DNA from: an uncultured Lentisphaeraceae bacterium
GTDB taxonomy: Bacteria; Verrucomicrobiota; Kiritimatiellia; RFP12; DVOR01
Direction: 5' to 3'
Assembly: GCA_949288955.1 (NCBI GenBank)
Contig: CASEMS010000001.1
Coordinates: 21,753-85,752 of the forward strand
Length of the DNA stretch: 64,000 nt
In this document: positions 7,754 through 17,229 of the stretch, piece after piece
How positions within the stretch are numbered: the stretch's first letter is position 1
How the letters are laid out: every line of letters starts with the position of its first letter
The notes under the pieces: model-generated
What the model saw: the letters and a program-made list of their open reading frames with translations, nothing else
Databases searched by the model: none
What the model was told of the DNA's origin: nothing
Program-made: the position numbers and the translations under genes

Positions 7754-9994
7754 ATGTTCCAGTACGACGCGTTCAAGTCCGGCAAGTGGCAGGACAGCAT
7801 CGATGTCCGCGACTTCATCCAAACCAATTACACGCCCTACGAGGGGGATGCCTCGTTCCTCGTGGGCCCGACGGCGCGCACCAAGAAGGTCAACGCCGAG
7901 TATGAGCGCCTCCATAAGGAGGAGTTTGACAAGGGTGGCGTTTTGGACGTGGACGTGGACAACGCCTCCAGCCTCCTGAACCACGCCCCGGGTTACCTGG
8001 ACAAGGAAAACGAGCTGATCGTGGGCCTTCAGACGGACGCGCCGTTGAAGCGCTCGGTCAATCCCTTCGGCGGGATGCGCATGGCCGTTCAGGCCGCCGA
8101 GGCCTATGGCTACCATCTGAGCGAGAAGCTGAAGACGCAGTTCACCTACCGCACCACGCACAACGACGGCGTTTTCCGCGCGTACACCAAGGATATGCGC
8201 GCCCTCCGCTCCGCGCACGTGCTCACCGGCCTGCCCGACGCCTATGGCCGCGGCCGCATCATCGGCGACTACCGCCGCGTGGCGCTCTATGGCGTCGACC
8301 GCCTGATCGAGGAGAAGCAGAAGGACCTCGATGGCATCGGCACCGCGCCTGACGCGGTGATGGATGACGAGACCATCCGCCTGCGCGAGGACGTCTGGCG
8401 CCAGATCGACTACCTCGGCCGCCTCAAGAAGATGGCCGAGCTGTATGGGTGCGACATCTCCAAGCCCGCCCAGAGCGCGCGGGAGGCCATCCAGGCCGTC
8501 TACTTCGGCTACCTCGCGGCCATCAAGGAGCAGAACGGCGCGGCCATGAGCCTGGGCCGCACGGCGACCTTCCTGGACATCTACATCGAGCGCGACCTGA
8601 AGGCCGGCCTCCTCACCGAGGAGACGGCGCAGGAGCTGATCGACGACTACGTGCTCCATCTGCGCATGAACCGCCAGCTGCGCACCCCGGAGTACAACGA
8701 GCTCTTCGCGGGCGACCCCACCTGGACCACCGAATCCCTCGGCGGCATGGGGCTGGACGGCCGCACGTTGGTGACCAAGACCTCCTTCCGCGTGCTCCAC
8801 ACGCTGGAGAACCTCGGCCCCGCGCCCGAGCCGAACATGACCGTCCTCTGGGCCCAGGCGCTGCCGCAGGGCTGGAAGGATTACTGCGCCCACGTCTCCA
8901 TCGTCACCGACTCCGTGCAGTATGAGAACGACGACCTCATGCGCGAGCGCTTCGGCGACGACTACGCCATCGCCTGCTGCGTCTCGGCCATGACCATCGG
9001 CAAGGACATGCAATTCTTCGGCGCCCGCGCCAACCTGCCCAAGGCCCTCCTCATGGCCCTCAACGCCGGGCGCGAGGAGATCAAGGGCAAGCGCCTCACC
9101 GACGTCGTCCCCGACCTGCCCCCCGCCGGGCCGCTGGACTACGAGGACGTGATGGCCCGTTACAAGAAGGTTCTCGCCTGGCTCGCGCACCAGTACGTGA
9201 ACACGATGAACGTGATCCACTACATGCACGACAAGTACGCCTACGAGAAGATCCAGATGGCCCTGCACGACACCCATCTGGCCCACCGCTGGATGGCCTT
9301 CGGCGCCGCCGGCCTCTCCGTCGCCGCCGACGCCCTCAGCGCCATCAAGTACGCCAAGGTGACCCCCGTGCGCGACGAGACCGGCCTGACCACCGGCTTC
9401 GACATCGAGGGCGACTTCCCCAAGTTCGGCAACGACGACGACCGCGTGGACGCCATCGCCAAGGAGCTCGCCGAGTTCTTCTACGCCGAGCTCCGCAAGA
9501 CCCCTTGCTACCGCGGCGCCGAGCACACGTTGAGCCTCCTGACCATCACCTCCAACGTCATGTACGGCAAGAACACCGGCGCGACGCCCGACGGCCGCAA
9601 GGCCGGCGAGCCCTTCGCCCCCGGCGCCAACCCCATGCACGGGCGCGACGCCTCCGGCGCGGTCTTCTCCCTCAACTCCGTCGCCAAGCTCAACTACGAC
9701 GCCTGCCGCGACGGTATCTCCAACACCTTCACCATCAACCCCACCGCACTCGGCAAGGACGAGCCCGAGCGCGTCGCCAACCTCACCCGCCTCATGGACG
9801 GCTACTTCGTCCAAGGCGCCCACCACCTCAACGTCAACGTCTTCAACACCGACCTCCTGCGCGACGCCCAGGCCCACCCCGACAAGTACCCCAACCTCAC
9901 GATCCGCGTCTCCGGCTATGCCGTCCGCTTCATCACCCTCTCGAAGAAGCACCAGGACGAGGTCATCGCCCGCACCTGCCACAGTTGCCTGTGA
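7754..9994 (+). CDS. pflB: Formate C-acetyltransferase (pyruvate formate-lyase)
   Basis: A 746-residue glycyl-radical enzyme that cleaves pyruvate with CoA to acetyl-CoA and formate in the anaerobic cytoplasm. The adjacent catalytic cysteines are C408-C409 (IACCVSAM) and the radical glycine is G721 in RVSGYAVRF near the C-terminus, closely following the Escherichia coli pattern. The ATG at 7754 follows a perfect AGGAGG at 7741-7746. The C-terminus reads ARTCHSCL, with two extra Cys in place of the usual TFTQSM. No radical-SAM activating enzyme (PflA) or formate channel gene is next to it, so activation must come from elsewhere in the genome. It is a single-gene unit with its own promoter and terminator. 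Its presence implies mixed-acid fermentation. Confidence 0.96.
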   Translation: MFQYDAFKSGKWQDSIDVRDFIQTNYTPYEGDASFLVGPTARTKKVNAEYERLHKEEFDKGGVLDVDVDNASSLLNHAPGYLDKENELIVGLQTDAPLKRSVNPFGGMRMAVQAAEAYGYHLSEKLKTQFTYRTTHNDGVFRAYTKDMRALRSAHVLTGLPDAYGRGRIIGDYRRVALYGVDRLIEEKQKDLDGIGTAPDAVMDDETIRLREDVWRQIDYLGRLKKMAELYGCDISKPAQSAREAIQAVYFGYLAAIKEQNGAAMSLGRTATFLDIYIERDLKAGLLTEETAQELIDDYVLHLRMNRQLRTPEYNELFAGDPTWTTESLGGMGLDGRTLVTKTSFRVLHTLENLGPAPEPNMTVLWAQALPQGWKDYCAHVSIVTDSVQYENDDLMRERFGDDYAIACCVSAMTIGKDMQFFGARANLPKALLMALNAGREEIKGKRLTDVVPDLPPAGPLDYEDVMARYKKVLAWLAHQYVNTMNVIHYMHDKYAYEKIQMALHDTHLAHRWMAFGAAGLSVAADALSAIKYAKVTPVRDETGLTTGFDIEGDFPKFGNDDDRVDAIAKELAEFFYAELRKTPCYRGAEHTLSLLTITSNVMYGKNTGATPDGRKAGEPFAPGANPMHGRDASGAVFSLNSVAKLNYDACRDGISNTFTINPTALGKDEPERVANLTRLMDGYFVQGAHHLNVNVFNTDLLRDAQAHPDKYPNLTIRVSGYAVRFITLSKKHQDEVIARTCHSCL

Positions 9995-10014
9995 GTGCCG
10001 CCCGTGCGGTTCCC

Positions 10015-10044
10015 GAACGCCCCCCGCCCGGGGGCGTTCTTTTT
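10015..10044 (+). terminator. Rho-independent terminator after pflB
   Basis: An 11-bp stem (GAACGCCCCCC with its complement) around a short GCC loop, followed by five T residues. Confidence 0.88.
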
Positions 10045-10113
10045 GTGCGTGCCGTTCGTCGGCGGATGGAACGCGACCTTTCGGGGCGGAGCCTCACGCT
10101 CCGGGCCTCTCTT

Positions 10114-10122
10114 TGGTATACT
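10114..10122 (+). promoter_or_regulatory. Extended -10 promoter of the AsmA-like gene
   Basis: TGG-TATACT, 20 bases before the ATG and followed by a strong GGAAAGGAG ribosome site. No clear -35 is present, which fits an extended -10 promoter. Confidence 0.55.
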
Positions 10123-10141
10123 GGAGGAAAGGAGAGAGCAA

Positions 10142-13100
10142 ATGGACTTCTCGAAACCGATCAATGCGAAGGCGAAGCGTCCCAAACGTTGGGGACGGCG
10201 GGTGTTGTTGGGGCTGTTGGGGCTTCTTGTCCTCGTGGTGGCCTTGGTGGCGTTGGCGCCAACGCTGCTTTCGACGGGTGCGGCGCGGCGGTTCGTGCTG
10301 GGCAAGGTGAACGCGGCCATCGCGCCGGCGACCTTGGAGGTGGGGGACTGGTCGTTCGCCTGGACGCGGGATCAGTCGCTTTCGGACATCCGCTACGCCG
10401 ATGCGCGTCAGGGGATTGACGCGCGTGTGAGGAAGGTGGGGGTGTCGTCGCTTTGGGAATTGGTGCCGGTCGGGAAGATCACGGCGCGCGTGGAGGTGGA
10501 GGCGCCGGTGGTGGCCTACGCACCGCCCAAACCGGTCGAACCCGCCCCCGTGGCGGAGCCGACGCCGCCCACGCCAAGCGGGACGGAGGGGGCGGAGGTG
10601 GCCCCCGCGGCGCCCTTCGTCCTGCCGGCGTGGGAGGTCTCCGCAGAGATTCGGGTGACGGACGCCTCGTTCGCGATGGAAGGCTTCCCTGAGCCGTTGG
10701 CGACGCTTGAGGCTGTGTCGCTCACGATGCCTTCGTTGGAGGAGGACATCGCCTTCACCGCGAAAGGCGCGGCGCAGGGGGTGGCGGCCGAGGCGGAGGT
10801 GGCGTTGCCTTCCGTGCGGGCGTTGCTGGAGGCGAAGGCCCCCAATGATTTCTTCAAGACCGTCTCCGCGCAACTGAAGGCCGCTTGGCTCGACGTGGAG
10901 GTGGCGGCGACGGCGAAGCCCGGCGAGGTGTGGCCGGAGGCGTCGGCGCGGGCGGGGGTGGATGTGCCGGGGGCGTTGGCCTTCGCGAAGGGCCTGGGTG
11001 TCCAGGTCGAGGGGGTGGCGGCCACCTCCGGCAAGGCGACGTTGTCCGCGAAGGTGGGCAATGGCGCGAAGGGCGCGGTGCGCGTGGAGGCCGCGTTCGC
11101 GACGGAAGGTTTGGCGTGTTCGGTGCAGGGGAAACCGCTTGCGGCAAACCCGAAGGCAGAGGTGGTGGCGGAGGCAGACCCGGCCAACCTGATGGGCGCG
11201 CGCATCGAGCGCCTGACGTTGGCCTTGCCGGGGGCGACGGCGCAGGGGCAAGGGTCGCTGGAGGCGGGGTCGCTGACGGCGCGGATCGTGGTGGAGGAGC
11301 TGTTGGAGGCCTTCCGTCCCTTCGTGGGGGAGGTGGCCTTGCCGGGGCCGCTGACGGTCGAGGCCGAGGCGCGTGCGGCGGATGGGGCCCTCGGGCTGAC
11401 CCTCCGCGGCCTCTCGAAGGCTAGTGAGCTGGCCTCGCTTTCGGTGAAGGCCCAGGGCGTGGACGTGGCGACGCAGTCGGTGCGCGACGCGCAGGTCGGC
11501 CTCAAGGCGGATTTGGCGGCGGCGATGGCCTTCCTCGGCGCGCCGGGCCCGAAGGGGACGCTCTCCGTGAATGCGACGGCGGGTGGCTCGGCGCAGTCGG
11601 CCCAGGCGGATGTCTCCTTCGCCCTGCGCGATGTGGCGGTCGCCTCTGGCGCGTGGAAGATCGAGGAGGCCGCCTTGTTGGAGGGCGTGCTGAAGGCCAC
11701 CTACGATGGCGCGGTGGCGAAGGTGACGGATCTGGTGCTCGTTTCGCCGGTTGCCGCGTTGCAGGGCGGGGCGGAGTATGCGCTCGGCAAACCGTTGGGC
11801 GAGGCGGTCAAGGCCAATCTTTCGGGACGTCTGAGCCCGGTCTATGCGTTGGAGAAGTGGCACGTGCCCGCGAAAGGAAGCGAGCTGCCGCAGTTGGCGG
11901 GTGTCGTCGACCTCTCGGTCGCGGCCACGCCTGCCGCTGGCCCCATCCCGCGCGTGACGGCAAGCGCGAAGTCTCAGGACTTTGCGGTGACGCTGAAGGG
12001 GTTGCGGGCCATCGCGGCGCCCTTCACGCTGAACGTGGAAGCCGAGGGCGATGAGGCCGGCTATGCGTTGCGCGCCTTCGCGTTGGAGACGCCCTATGCG
12101 TCGGTGACGGCGCAGGGGGACTTCGAGACCAAGGGCGGGAAGGTGACGCTGGAGGGGATGTTGGAGTCGGACTTCGCGCAAATCTGGGGATTGCCGTTCC
12201 TGGATCCTTACCGCGAACTGGGCCTTGCGGTGGAAGGCAAGCACGCCAAACCCTTCCGCTTCGAGGCGCCGGTGCTGAACGGTCTGCCGGGAATCCTCAA
12301 CGAAGGCACCGCCGAGGCGTCCCTGGCCTTCGACCGTGTGACCGTGCCGGGGCTCGACATCCCGGACGGCTCGGCGACGCTGACGTTGGCCGACGCGCAG
12401 GTGGCGTTGGATGCGGAGGTGGCCGTGAATGATGGCACGCTGCGTCTGAACCCACGCGTGGCCGTGGCCGCGGAGCCTTACGTGCTCACCATCCCCGAGG
12501 ACACGAAGCTGCTCGACGCCGTTGGGCTGACCCAGGCGATGCTGGACGAGGGCCTCGGCGCCGTGAACCCCGTGCTCGCCGGCTCGGCCACGCCCGCAGG
12601 CACGGTGGACGTGGTGTGCGACAGTCTGCGCATGGAGCTGGGCGGCAATCCGTTGGAGGCCTTGGAGGCGGAGCTCACCTTGCTGACCCACGGCGTGAGC
12701 GTCCAGCCCAACGGCACCCTCGGCACGCTCCTCAACCTCGTGCGCCTGCGCAACAAAGTCGCGACCTTGCCCGACCAGGATTTCTCCGTGCGCGTCTCGA
12801 AGGGTATCCTGACGTGCGACCCCATCACCATGCGCATTGCCGCCGTCAAACTCGACTGCCGGGGCACCACGAACCTGCTCACGCGCGAGGTCGATTACAC
12901 CATCTCCCTGCCGCTGACCGAGGACTTGCTGGGCGACCGCCTGGCCAAACGCCTCAACATCGGGGACGTCATCCAACTGCCCATCCACGGCACGATGGAC
13001 CGGCCCATCGTGGAGACCAAGCCCCTGATGGAGGCCTTGTCCAATTCCGCCATCGGTCGCGCCACCGAGCGCGTCTCGGAGAAACTGAGCGAGAAGCTGG

Positions 13101-13213
13101 GCGATGCCTTGAAAAAGGCCGGCGCGACGGGCAAGGAGGCCGGGAAGTCCGCGGACAAGGCCGTCGACAACCTGGAGAACGCGTTGCGCGGCCTCTTCAA
13201 TCGCGATCGGTGA
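10142..13213 (+). CDS. AsmA-like inner-membrane-anchored protein
   Basis: A 1,023-residue protein with a basic N-terminus, one transmembrane segment (about 20-41, VLLGLLGLLVLVVALVALAP) and a very long repetitive beta-rich periplasmic body dominated by Ala, Val and Gly. The C-terminal region matches the AsmA_2 style: CRGTTNLLTREVDYTISLPL, then IQLPIHGTMDRPIVETKPL, followed by an amphipathic Lys/Glu helix. AsmA/TamB/YhdP-type proteins act as bridges moving phospholipid between inner and outer membranes. A Pro-rich linker with many PVEPAP-like steps lies at about 115-150. It suggests a diderm envelope. The two following genes are close (6-bp gap, then overlaps), so this may head an operon that runs through polA. 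Confidence 0.8.
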   Translation: MDFSKPINAKAKRPKRWGRRVLLGLLGLLVLVVALVALAPTLLSTGAARRFVLGKVNAAIAPATLEVGDWSFAWTRDQSLSDIRYADARQGIDARVRKVGVSSLWELVPVGKITARVEVEAPVVAYAPPKPVEPAPVAEPTPPTPSGTEGAEVAPAAPFVLPAWEVSAEIRVTDASFAMEGFPEPLATLEAVSLTMPSLEEDIAFTAKGAAQGVAAEAEVALPSVRALLEAKAPNDFFKTVSAQLKAAWLDVEVAATAKPGEVWPEASARAGVDVPGALAFAKGLGVQVEGVAATSGKATLSAKVGNGAKGAVRVEAAFATEGLACSVQGKPLAANPKAEVVAEADPANLMGARIERLTLALPGATAQGQGSLEAGSLTARIVVEELLEAFRPFVGEVALPGPLTVEAEARAADGALGLTLRGLSKASELASLSVKAQGVDVATQSVRDAQVGLKADLAAAMAFLGAPGPKGTLSVNATAGGSAQSAQADVSFALRDVAVASGAWKIEEAALLEGVLKATYDGAVAKVTDLVLVSPVAALQGGAEYALGKPLGEAVKANLSGRLSPVYALEKWHVPAKGSELPQLAGVVDLSVAATPAAGPIPRVTASAKSQDFAVTLKGLRAIAAPFTLNVEAEGDEAGYALRAFALETPYASVTAQGDFETKGGKVTLEGMLESDFAQIWGLPFLDPYRELGLAVEGKHAKPFRFEAPVLNGLPGILNEGTAEASLAFDRVTVPGLDIPDGSATLTLADAQVALDAEVAVNDGTLRLNPRVAVAAEPYVLTIPEDTKLLDAVGLTQAMLDEGLGAVNPVLAGSATPAGTVDVVCDSLRMELGGNPLEALEAELTLLTHGVSVQPNGTLGTLLNLVRLRNKVATLPDQDFSVRVSKGILTCDPITMRIAAVKLDCRGTTNLLTREVDYTISLPLTEDLLGDRLAKRLNIGDVIQLPIHGTMDRPIVETKPLMEALSNSAIGRATERVSEKLSEKLGDALKKAGATGKEAGKSADKAVDNLENALRGLFNRDR

Positions 13214-13219
13214 GCGCGC

Positions 13220-13825
13220 ATGGCGGAGTGGCGTCTTAGGCCCCGATCCGGGCGATGCACCCGCTGCGGCGCGCCATTCGCGCCAGGCATGGCGGGGCAT
13301 TCGTTGTTGATGCCTGACCCCGAGGGCGAGGGGTTCGTGCGGCAAGACCTCTGCGCCGCCTGCCACGCGGCGCTGTCGGCGGAGGCCCGCCGCTCGGCTT
13401 CCGCCGCGTGGGCCTTCACCGTCGCCGCGCCGGAGCCGAGGCCGGGCCGCAGACGCGAGGCGGAGCCGCCCGCGCACCACTCCGCGGAGGATGTGTTGCG
13501 GGCGTTGCTGGAGCGCGGCGACCCGCGCGACGGCTCGGCGGCCTATGTGTTGGCCCTGCTGTTGGAACGTGGCAAGCGGCTGACGGAGCGTCAGGTGGCG
13601 ACGGACGCCGCCGGGCGGCGCATCCATCTCTATGAGCAACGCGGCACGGGCGACCTGTTTCCCGTGGCGGAGCCGCCGTTGGCCTCGGCCGATCTGCCGG
13701 CCATCCAGCGGCGCGTGGCGGAATTGTTGGAGCGTGGGTTGCGGAAGCCTGCCCGCGTGGCGCGACGTCGGCGCGCGCCATGGCCGAAGACGTTGGTGCG
13801 CCGCGTTCGGAGGAGCCGCGGATGA
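13220..13825 (+). CDS. Zinc-ribbon-containing protein of unknown function
   Basis: A 201-residue protein I do not recognise. It opens with a likely zinc ribbon, C13-T-R-C16 and a second pair C-A-A-C in the region LCAACHAAL. The middle part (ALLERGDPRDGSAAYVLALL and RQVATDAAGRRIHLYEQRG) is helical and resembles a small regulatory or adaptor module. The tail is strongly basic (RRRRAPWPKTLVRRVRRSRG), consistent with nucleic-acid contact. It begins 6 bases after the AsmA-like gene and overlaps the next gene as ATGA. The neighbourhood ending in polA makes a role in DNA or RNA metabolism conceivable, but this is only context. Confidence 0.6.
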   Translation: MAEWRLRPRSGRCTRCGAPFAPGMAGHSLLMPDPEGEGFVRQDLCAACHAALSAEARRSASAAWAFTVAAPEPRPGRRREAEPPAHHSAEDVLRALLERGDPRDGSAAYVLALLLERGKRLTERQVATDAAGRRIHLYEQRGTGDLFPVAEPPLASADLPAIQRRVAELLERGLRKPARVARRRRAPWPKTLVRRVRRSRG

Positions 13826-14253
13826 CGATCGCGCGAATCGCTGTGTATGGGGTGGCCTTGGCGCTTGTAACCTTCCTGATCTGGCGGTGGAACCGCGGCG
13901 CCCAACGGCGCCGCTTCGTCCGCGCCTTCCCGGCGGGGCGCGACGCGGGGTGGTCGGATGCGGACGCGCCCTTCCTGGCGGTCTTCGAGCGCGCCTTCGC
14001 CCTGAAAGCCGGTTGGGCGGCGCGGGTGCCGCCCTCCGTCTCGCCGATGGCCGTCTATCTTGCCCTCTACCCCGAGCATTGCATTTACGACGACAACGAG
14101 CTCGCGCGTCTGCAAAGGGCGTTGGCGGCCCGCTTGGGCAAGGCCCTCCCCAAGGATCCGTTGGCCCTGCCCCTTGGTGAATTGGCCGCCCGATGGCGCG
14201 CCGCGCCCGAAAGGAACCGTCATGACGAACCAAGAGACCCTGTTCCTGATTGA
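13822..14253 (+). CDS. Small membrane-anchored protein of unknown function upstream of polA
   Basis: A 143-residue protein with an N-terminal transmembrane helix (ARIAVYGVALALVTFLIW) followed by a basic stretch (NRGAQRRRFVRAF), so the rest probably stays in the cytoplasm. The soluble part is helical with a conserved-looking FLAVFERAFALKAGWAARVP segment. It starts inside the stop of the zinc-ribbon gene and its last 32 bases overlap polA in another frame, an unusually long overlap that argues for translational coupling. No family assignment is offered. Confidence 0.6.
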   Translation: MTIARIAVYGVALALVTFLIWRWNRGAQRRRFVRAFPAGRDAGWSDADAPFLAVFERAFALKAGWAARVPPSVSPMAVYLALYPEHCIYDDNELARLQRALAARLGKALPKDPLALPLGELAARWRAAPERNRHDEPRDPVPD

Positions 14254-16930
14254 CCTCATGCCCATCCTCTACCGCGGGCACTTCGTCTTCCTGAAGAAGC
14301 CTCGGCGGACGGCCACGGGTATCGTAACTTCCTCGCTCTCGCTCCTCGCCACGACGTTGGAGCAGGTGGTGCGTGTCTTCCGGCCCACCCATCTCGCCAT
14401 CGCGATGGAGAGCGAGGGGCCGACCTTCCGGCACCGGCTCTATCCGCCCTACAAGGCCCAGCGCGAGAAAATGCCCGAGGACATCGCCGCCTCCATCGGG
14501 CAGGCGCAGGAGCTTGCCGCGGCGTGGGGCATCCGGACGGTTCGCGCCGAGGGCTTCGAGGCCGACGATGTGCTGGGCACGCTCGCCACCCGCGCCGTCG
14601 CGCAGGGCTTCCGCGTCGTCATCGCCACGCCCGACAAGGATTTGGGGCAGCTGGCCGGGCCGAACGTCGCCATCCTGCACCCCGGCGATCCGGAGCCGCT
14701 CTCCGCCGATGAGATCTGCGCGCATTGGGGGCTGGCGGCGCCCGGTCAGATGGTGGATTACCTGGCCTTGGCGGGGGACACCAGCGACAACGTGCCCGGC
14801 ATCCCGGGCGTCGGCCCCAAGACCGCGCTCAAACTGTTGCGCGAGTACGGCACGCTGGAGGCGCTGCTCGACGCCGCCGATCGCGTGCCCGGGCGCACGG
14901 GCGAGGCAATCCGCGGGCACATCGAGGACGCCCGCATCAGCAAACGTTTGGTCACCATCGTGCGCGACGCGCCGGTCAAGGCCTCGTTGGAGGACTTCCG
15001 CCTGACGCCTCCGGATGGCGCCGCGTTGGCGTCGGTGCTCCGCAAATACGAGCTTCGCCAAGTGGCCATGCGGATGAACCTGGAGCTCGGCGCCGAGCCG
15101 ACCGAGCAGACCGAGGCACGCTTCAAGACCTTGGCCGACGTGCCGCACGACTACCGCCTGGTCGCCACGGCCGCGGAGCGGGAGGCGTTGGCCGCCACGC
15201 TCGCGCAGGCCGACTGCGTCGCCTTCGACACCGAGACCACCGGCCTCCATCCGCGCACCGACAGGCTGGTGGGGTGCTCCTTCGCCATCGATGGCGGGCG
15301 CGCGTGGTACGTGCCCTTGCCCGAGACGCCCGAGGGGCAGCAGGCGGCCCTCGCGCCTTTCCTGCCGATCTTCCGCTCCGAGACCATCGCCAAGGTGGGC
15401 CACAACCTGAAGTTCGACCGTGCCTTCCTTGCCCGGCTGGGCATCGCCTTCGCCGGACCCATCCACGACACCTTGCTGGAGCACTATCTGTTGGACGCGA
15501 CCGCCCGGCATGACCTTGACCACGTGGCCAACGCCTTCCTGGGCTACGCGCCCATCCCGATCACGGCGTTGCTGGGCGAGGACAAGACCGCCACCATGGC
15601 CGATCTGCTCCCCGCCGCGATCCTGGACTATGCCGCCGAGGATGCCGACGTCGCCCTTCGCCTCCATCGCGTGCTCCTGCCCAAGTTGGAGGCGGAGGGG
15701 CTGGCGCATCTGCTGACCGACTGCGAGGAACCGCTCTCCTCCGTGCTCCTGGGGATGGAGGAGGTGGGCGTGCGTTTGGACGTGGCGGCGCTTCGGCGTG
15801 TCCGGCACGGGCTGGAGGGGGAGATCGTGCGCTTGGAGCAAGCCCTCCGCGAATACACCGGCGCGGGCGTGAACCTGGCCTCGCCGAAGCAGATGGGCGA
15901 GTTCTTCTTCGGGCATCTCAAACTCGACCCCAATGTCCATCGCACCTCCCGAGGGCAATTCCCCACCAACGAGGAACTGCTCCTCAAACTGCGGGACCGC
16001 CATCCCGTCATCGACCTCTTCCTGGACTGGCGGGCCTGCGTCAAACTCAAGAACACCTACGTGGACCGTCTCCCCGAGCATATCGACCCCGCCGACGGTC
16101 GCATCCACACCACCTTCCACCAGTCCTTCACCGACACCGGGCGCCTCTCCTCCTCCGACCCCAACCTTCAGAACATCCCCGTCCGCTCCGATCGCGGCCA
16201 ACGGATTCGCGCGGCGATCGTCGCGCGCGGGCCGGGATGGAAACTGCTCTCGGCGGACTATTCCCAGGTGGAGCTTCGCCTCATGGCCTCCATGAGCGGC
16301 GACGCGCGCATGATCGACGCCTTCCTGCGCGGCGAGGACATCCACGCGCAGACCGCCTCGGTCGTCTATGGCGTGCCGCTTGGCGAGGTGACGCCCCGCC
16401 AACGCACCCACTGCAAGATGGTCAACTTCGGCATCATCTATGGCATCTCCGCCTTCGGCCTGGCCTCCCGCCTGCGCATCGCCCGCAAGGAGGCCCAGGA
16501 ACTCATCGATGCCTACTTCGCCCAATACCCCGCCGTCCGCGCCTACATGGAGCGCACGGTGGCCGAGGCCCGCGACCGCGGCTACGCGCAAACCCTCTTC
16601 GGCCGCCGACGCGCCCTCCCAGACCTCTCCTCGCGCAACACCACCACGCGCCTCGCCGCCGAGCGCATGGCCATCAATATGCCCATCCAAGGGACAGCCG
16701 CCGACATCATCAAGTTCGCGATGGTGCGCATCGACGCCGAACTCCGCCGTCGCGGGCTGCGCACGCGGATGACCCTTCAGATACACGACGAACTCCTCTT
16801 CGACGTCCCGGAGGATGAGCTTGACGTTGTCCGTCCACTCGTCCGCGAGGCGATGGAGCACGTCCTCACCCTCACAGTCCCCCTCTCCGTCTCCCTCGGG
16901 GTGGGCGACGATTGGCTCTCGGCCCATTAA
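14222..16930 (+). CDS. polA: DNA polymerase I, full length
   Basis: A 902-residue polymerase with all three domains. The N-terminal 5'-3' exonuclease region shows FEADDVLGTLA and PGIPGVGPKTALKLL. The 3'-5' proofreading domain is intact: D336-T-E in FDTETTGL, then GHNLKFDRAFL and YAAEDADVAL. The polymerase palm has motif A DYSQVELR (D679), the finger motif RTHCKMVNFGIIYG, and motif C IHDE (D856). It fills gaps after RNA-primer removal and in excision repair, which fits with the alkylation glycosylase nearby. Many relatives have lost the proofreading residues, so their retention is worth noting. The start at 14222 has AAAGGA upstream and lies inside the preceding gene. A strong terminator follows. 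Confidence 0.97.
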   Translation: MTNQETLFLIDLMPILYRGHFVFLKKPRRTATGIVTSSLSLLATTLEQVVRVFRPTHLAIAMESEGPTFRHRLYPPYKAQREKMPEDIAASIGQAQELAAAWGIRTVRAEGFEADDVLGTLATRAVAQGFRVVIATPDKDLGQLAGPNVAILHPGDPEPLSADEICAHWGLAAPGQMVDYLALAGDTSDNVPGIPGVGPKTALKLLREYGTLEALLDAADRVPGRTGEAIRGHIEDARISKRLVTIVRDAPVKASLEDFRLTPPDGAALASVLRKYELRQVAMRMNLELGAEPTEQTEARFKTLADVPHDYRLVATAAEREALAATLAQADCVAFDTETTGLHPRTDRLVGCSFAIDGGRAWYVPLPETPEGQQAALAPFLPIFRSETIAKVGHNLKFDRAFLARLGIAFAGPIHDTLLEHYLLDATARHDLDHVANAFLGYAPIPITALLGEDKTATMADLLPAAILDYAAEDADVALRLHRVLLPKLEAEGLAHLLTDCEEPLSSVLLGMEEVGVRLDVAALRRVRHGLEGEIVRLEQALREYTGAGVNLASPKQMGEFFFGHLKLDPNVHRTSRGQFPTNEELLLKLRDRHPVIDLFLDWRACVKLKNTYVDRLPEHIDPADGRIHTTFHQSFTDTGRLSSSDPNLQNIPVRSDRGQRIRAAIVARGPGWKLLSADYSQVELRLMASMSGDARMIDAFLRGEDIHAQTASVVYGVPLGEVTPRQRTHCKMVNFGIIYGISAFGLASRLRIARKEAQELIDAYFAQYPAVRAYMERTVAEARDRGYAQTLFGRRRALPDLSSRNTTTRLAAERMAINMPIQGTAADIIKFAMVRIDAELRRRGLRTRMTLQIHDELLFDVPEDELDVVRPLVREAMEHVLTLTVPLSVSLGVGDDWLSAH

Positions 16931-16950
16931 GGCCCATGCACACCTCCCTT

Positions 16951-16987
16951 GGCGGGGCGACCGACCCACGGTCGCCCCGCCTTTTTT
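16951..16987 (+). terminator. Rho-independent terminator after polA
   Basis: A 12-bp perfect stem (GGCGGGGCGACC and complement) with a short loop and a six-T run, directly adjoining repeat array 3. Confidence 0.9.
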
Positions 16988-17116
16988 GTCTCAGCCGCCG
17001 ATCCACTTCGGCTCAGCGGCCGATCCACCTCGGCTCAGCGGCCGATCTACCTCGGCTCAGCGGCTGATCCACTTCGACTCAGCCGCCGATCCACCTCGGG
17101 CTGGCCGCCGATCCGA
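16988..17116. repeat. 22-bp-period palindromic-core array 3
   Basis: Six consecutive units of exactly 22 bp. Each begins CTCAGCSGCYGATC and ends ACYTCGG, with only a few substitutions, and the last unit decays. It starts immediately after the polA terminator and stops about 65 bp before the promoter of the esterase gene. The interval 16931-17229 contains only the terminator, this array and that promoter. Confidence 0.92.
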
Positions 17117-17179
17117 ATGCGATGGGGTGGGCAAGTGCGCACGATTGCACGCGGCTGTCCTGTGAGGGGCGAGCGATGG

Positions 17180-17207
17180 TTGTCGGTGGCGTGGGATTTA
17201 CTATAAT
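17180..17207 (+). promoter_or_regulatory. Promoter of the esterase/lyase pair
   Basis: TTGTCG at 17180-17185, a 16-bp spacer and a consensus TATAAT at 17202-17207. The ATG at 17230 follows AAAAGGA. Confidence 0.7.
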
Positions 17208-17229
17208 GAGAAGCAAAAGGATTTTTGTC

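Noticed and set aside
10094..16969. Very long antisense open frame of more than 2,000 codons on the minus strand
   Set aside because: It mirrors the AsmA-like gene, the small genes and polA. High GC leaves few stop codons, and its translation has no recognisable domain.
16988..17116. CRISPR array
   Set aside because: The 22-bp period leaves no unique 30-bp spacers, units differ by substitutions, and no cas genes are present.
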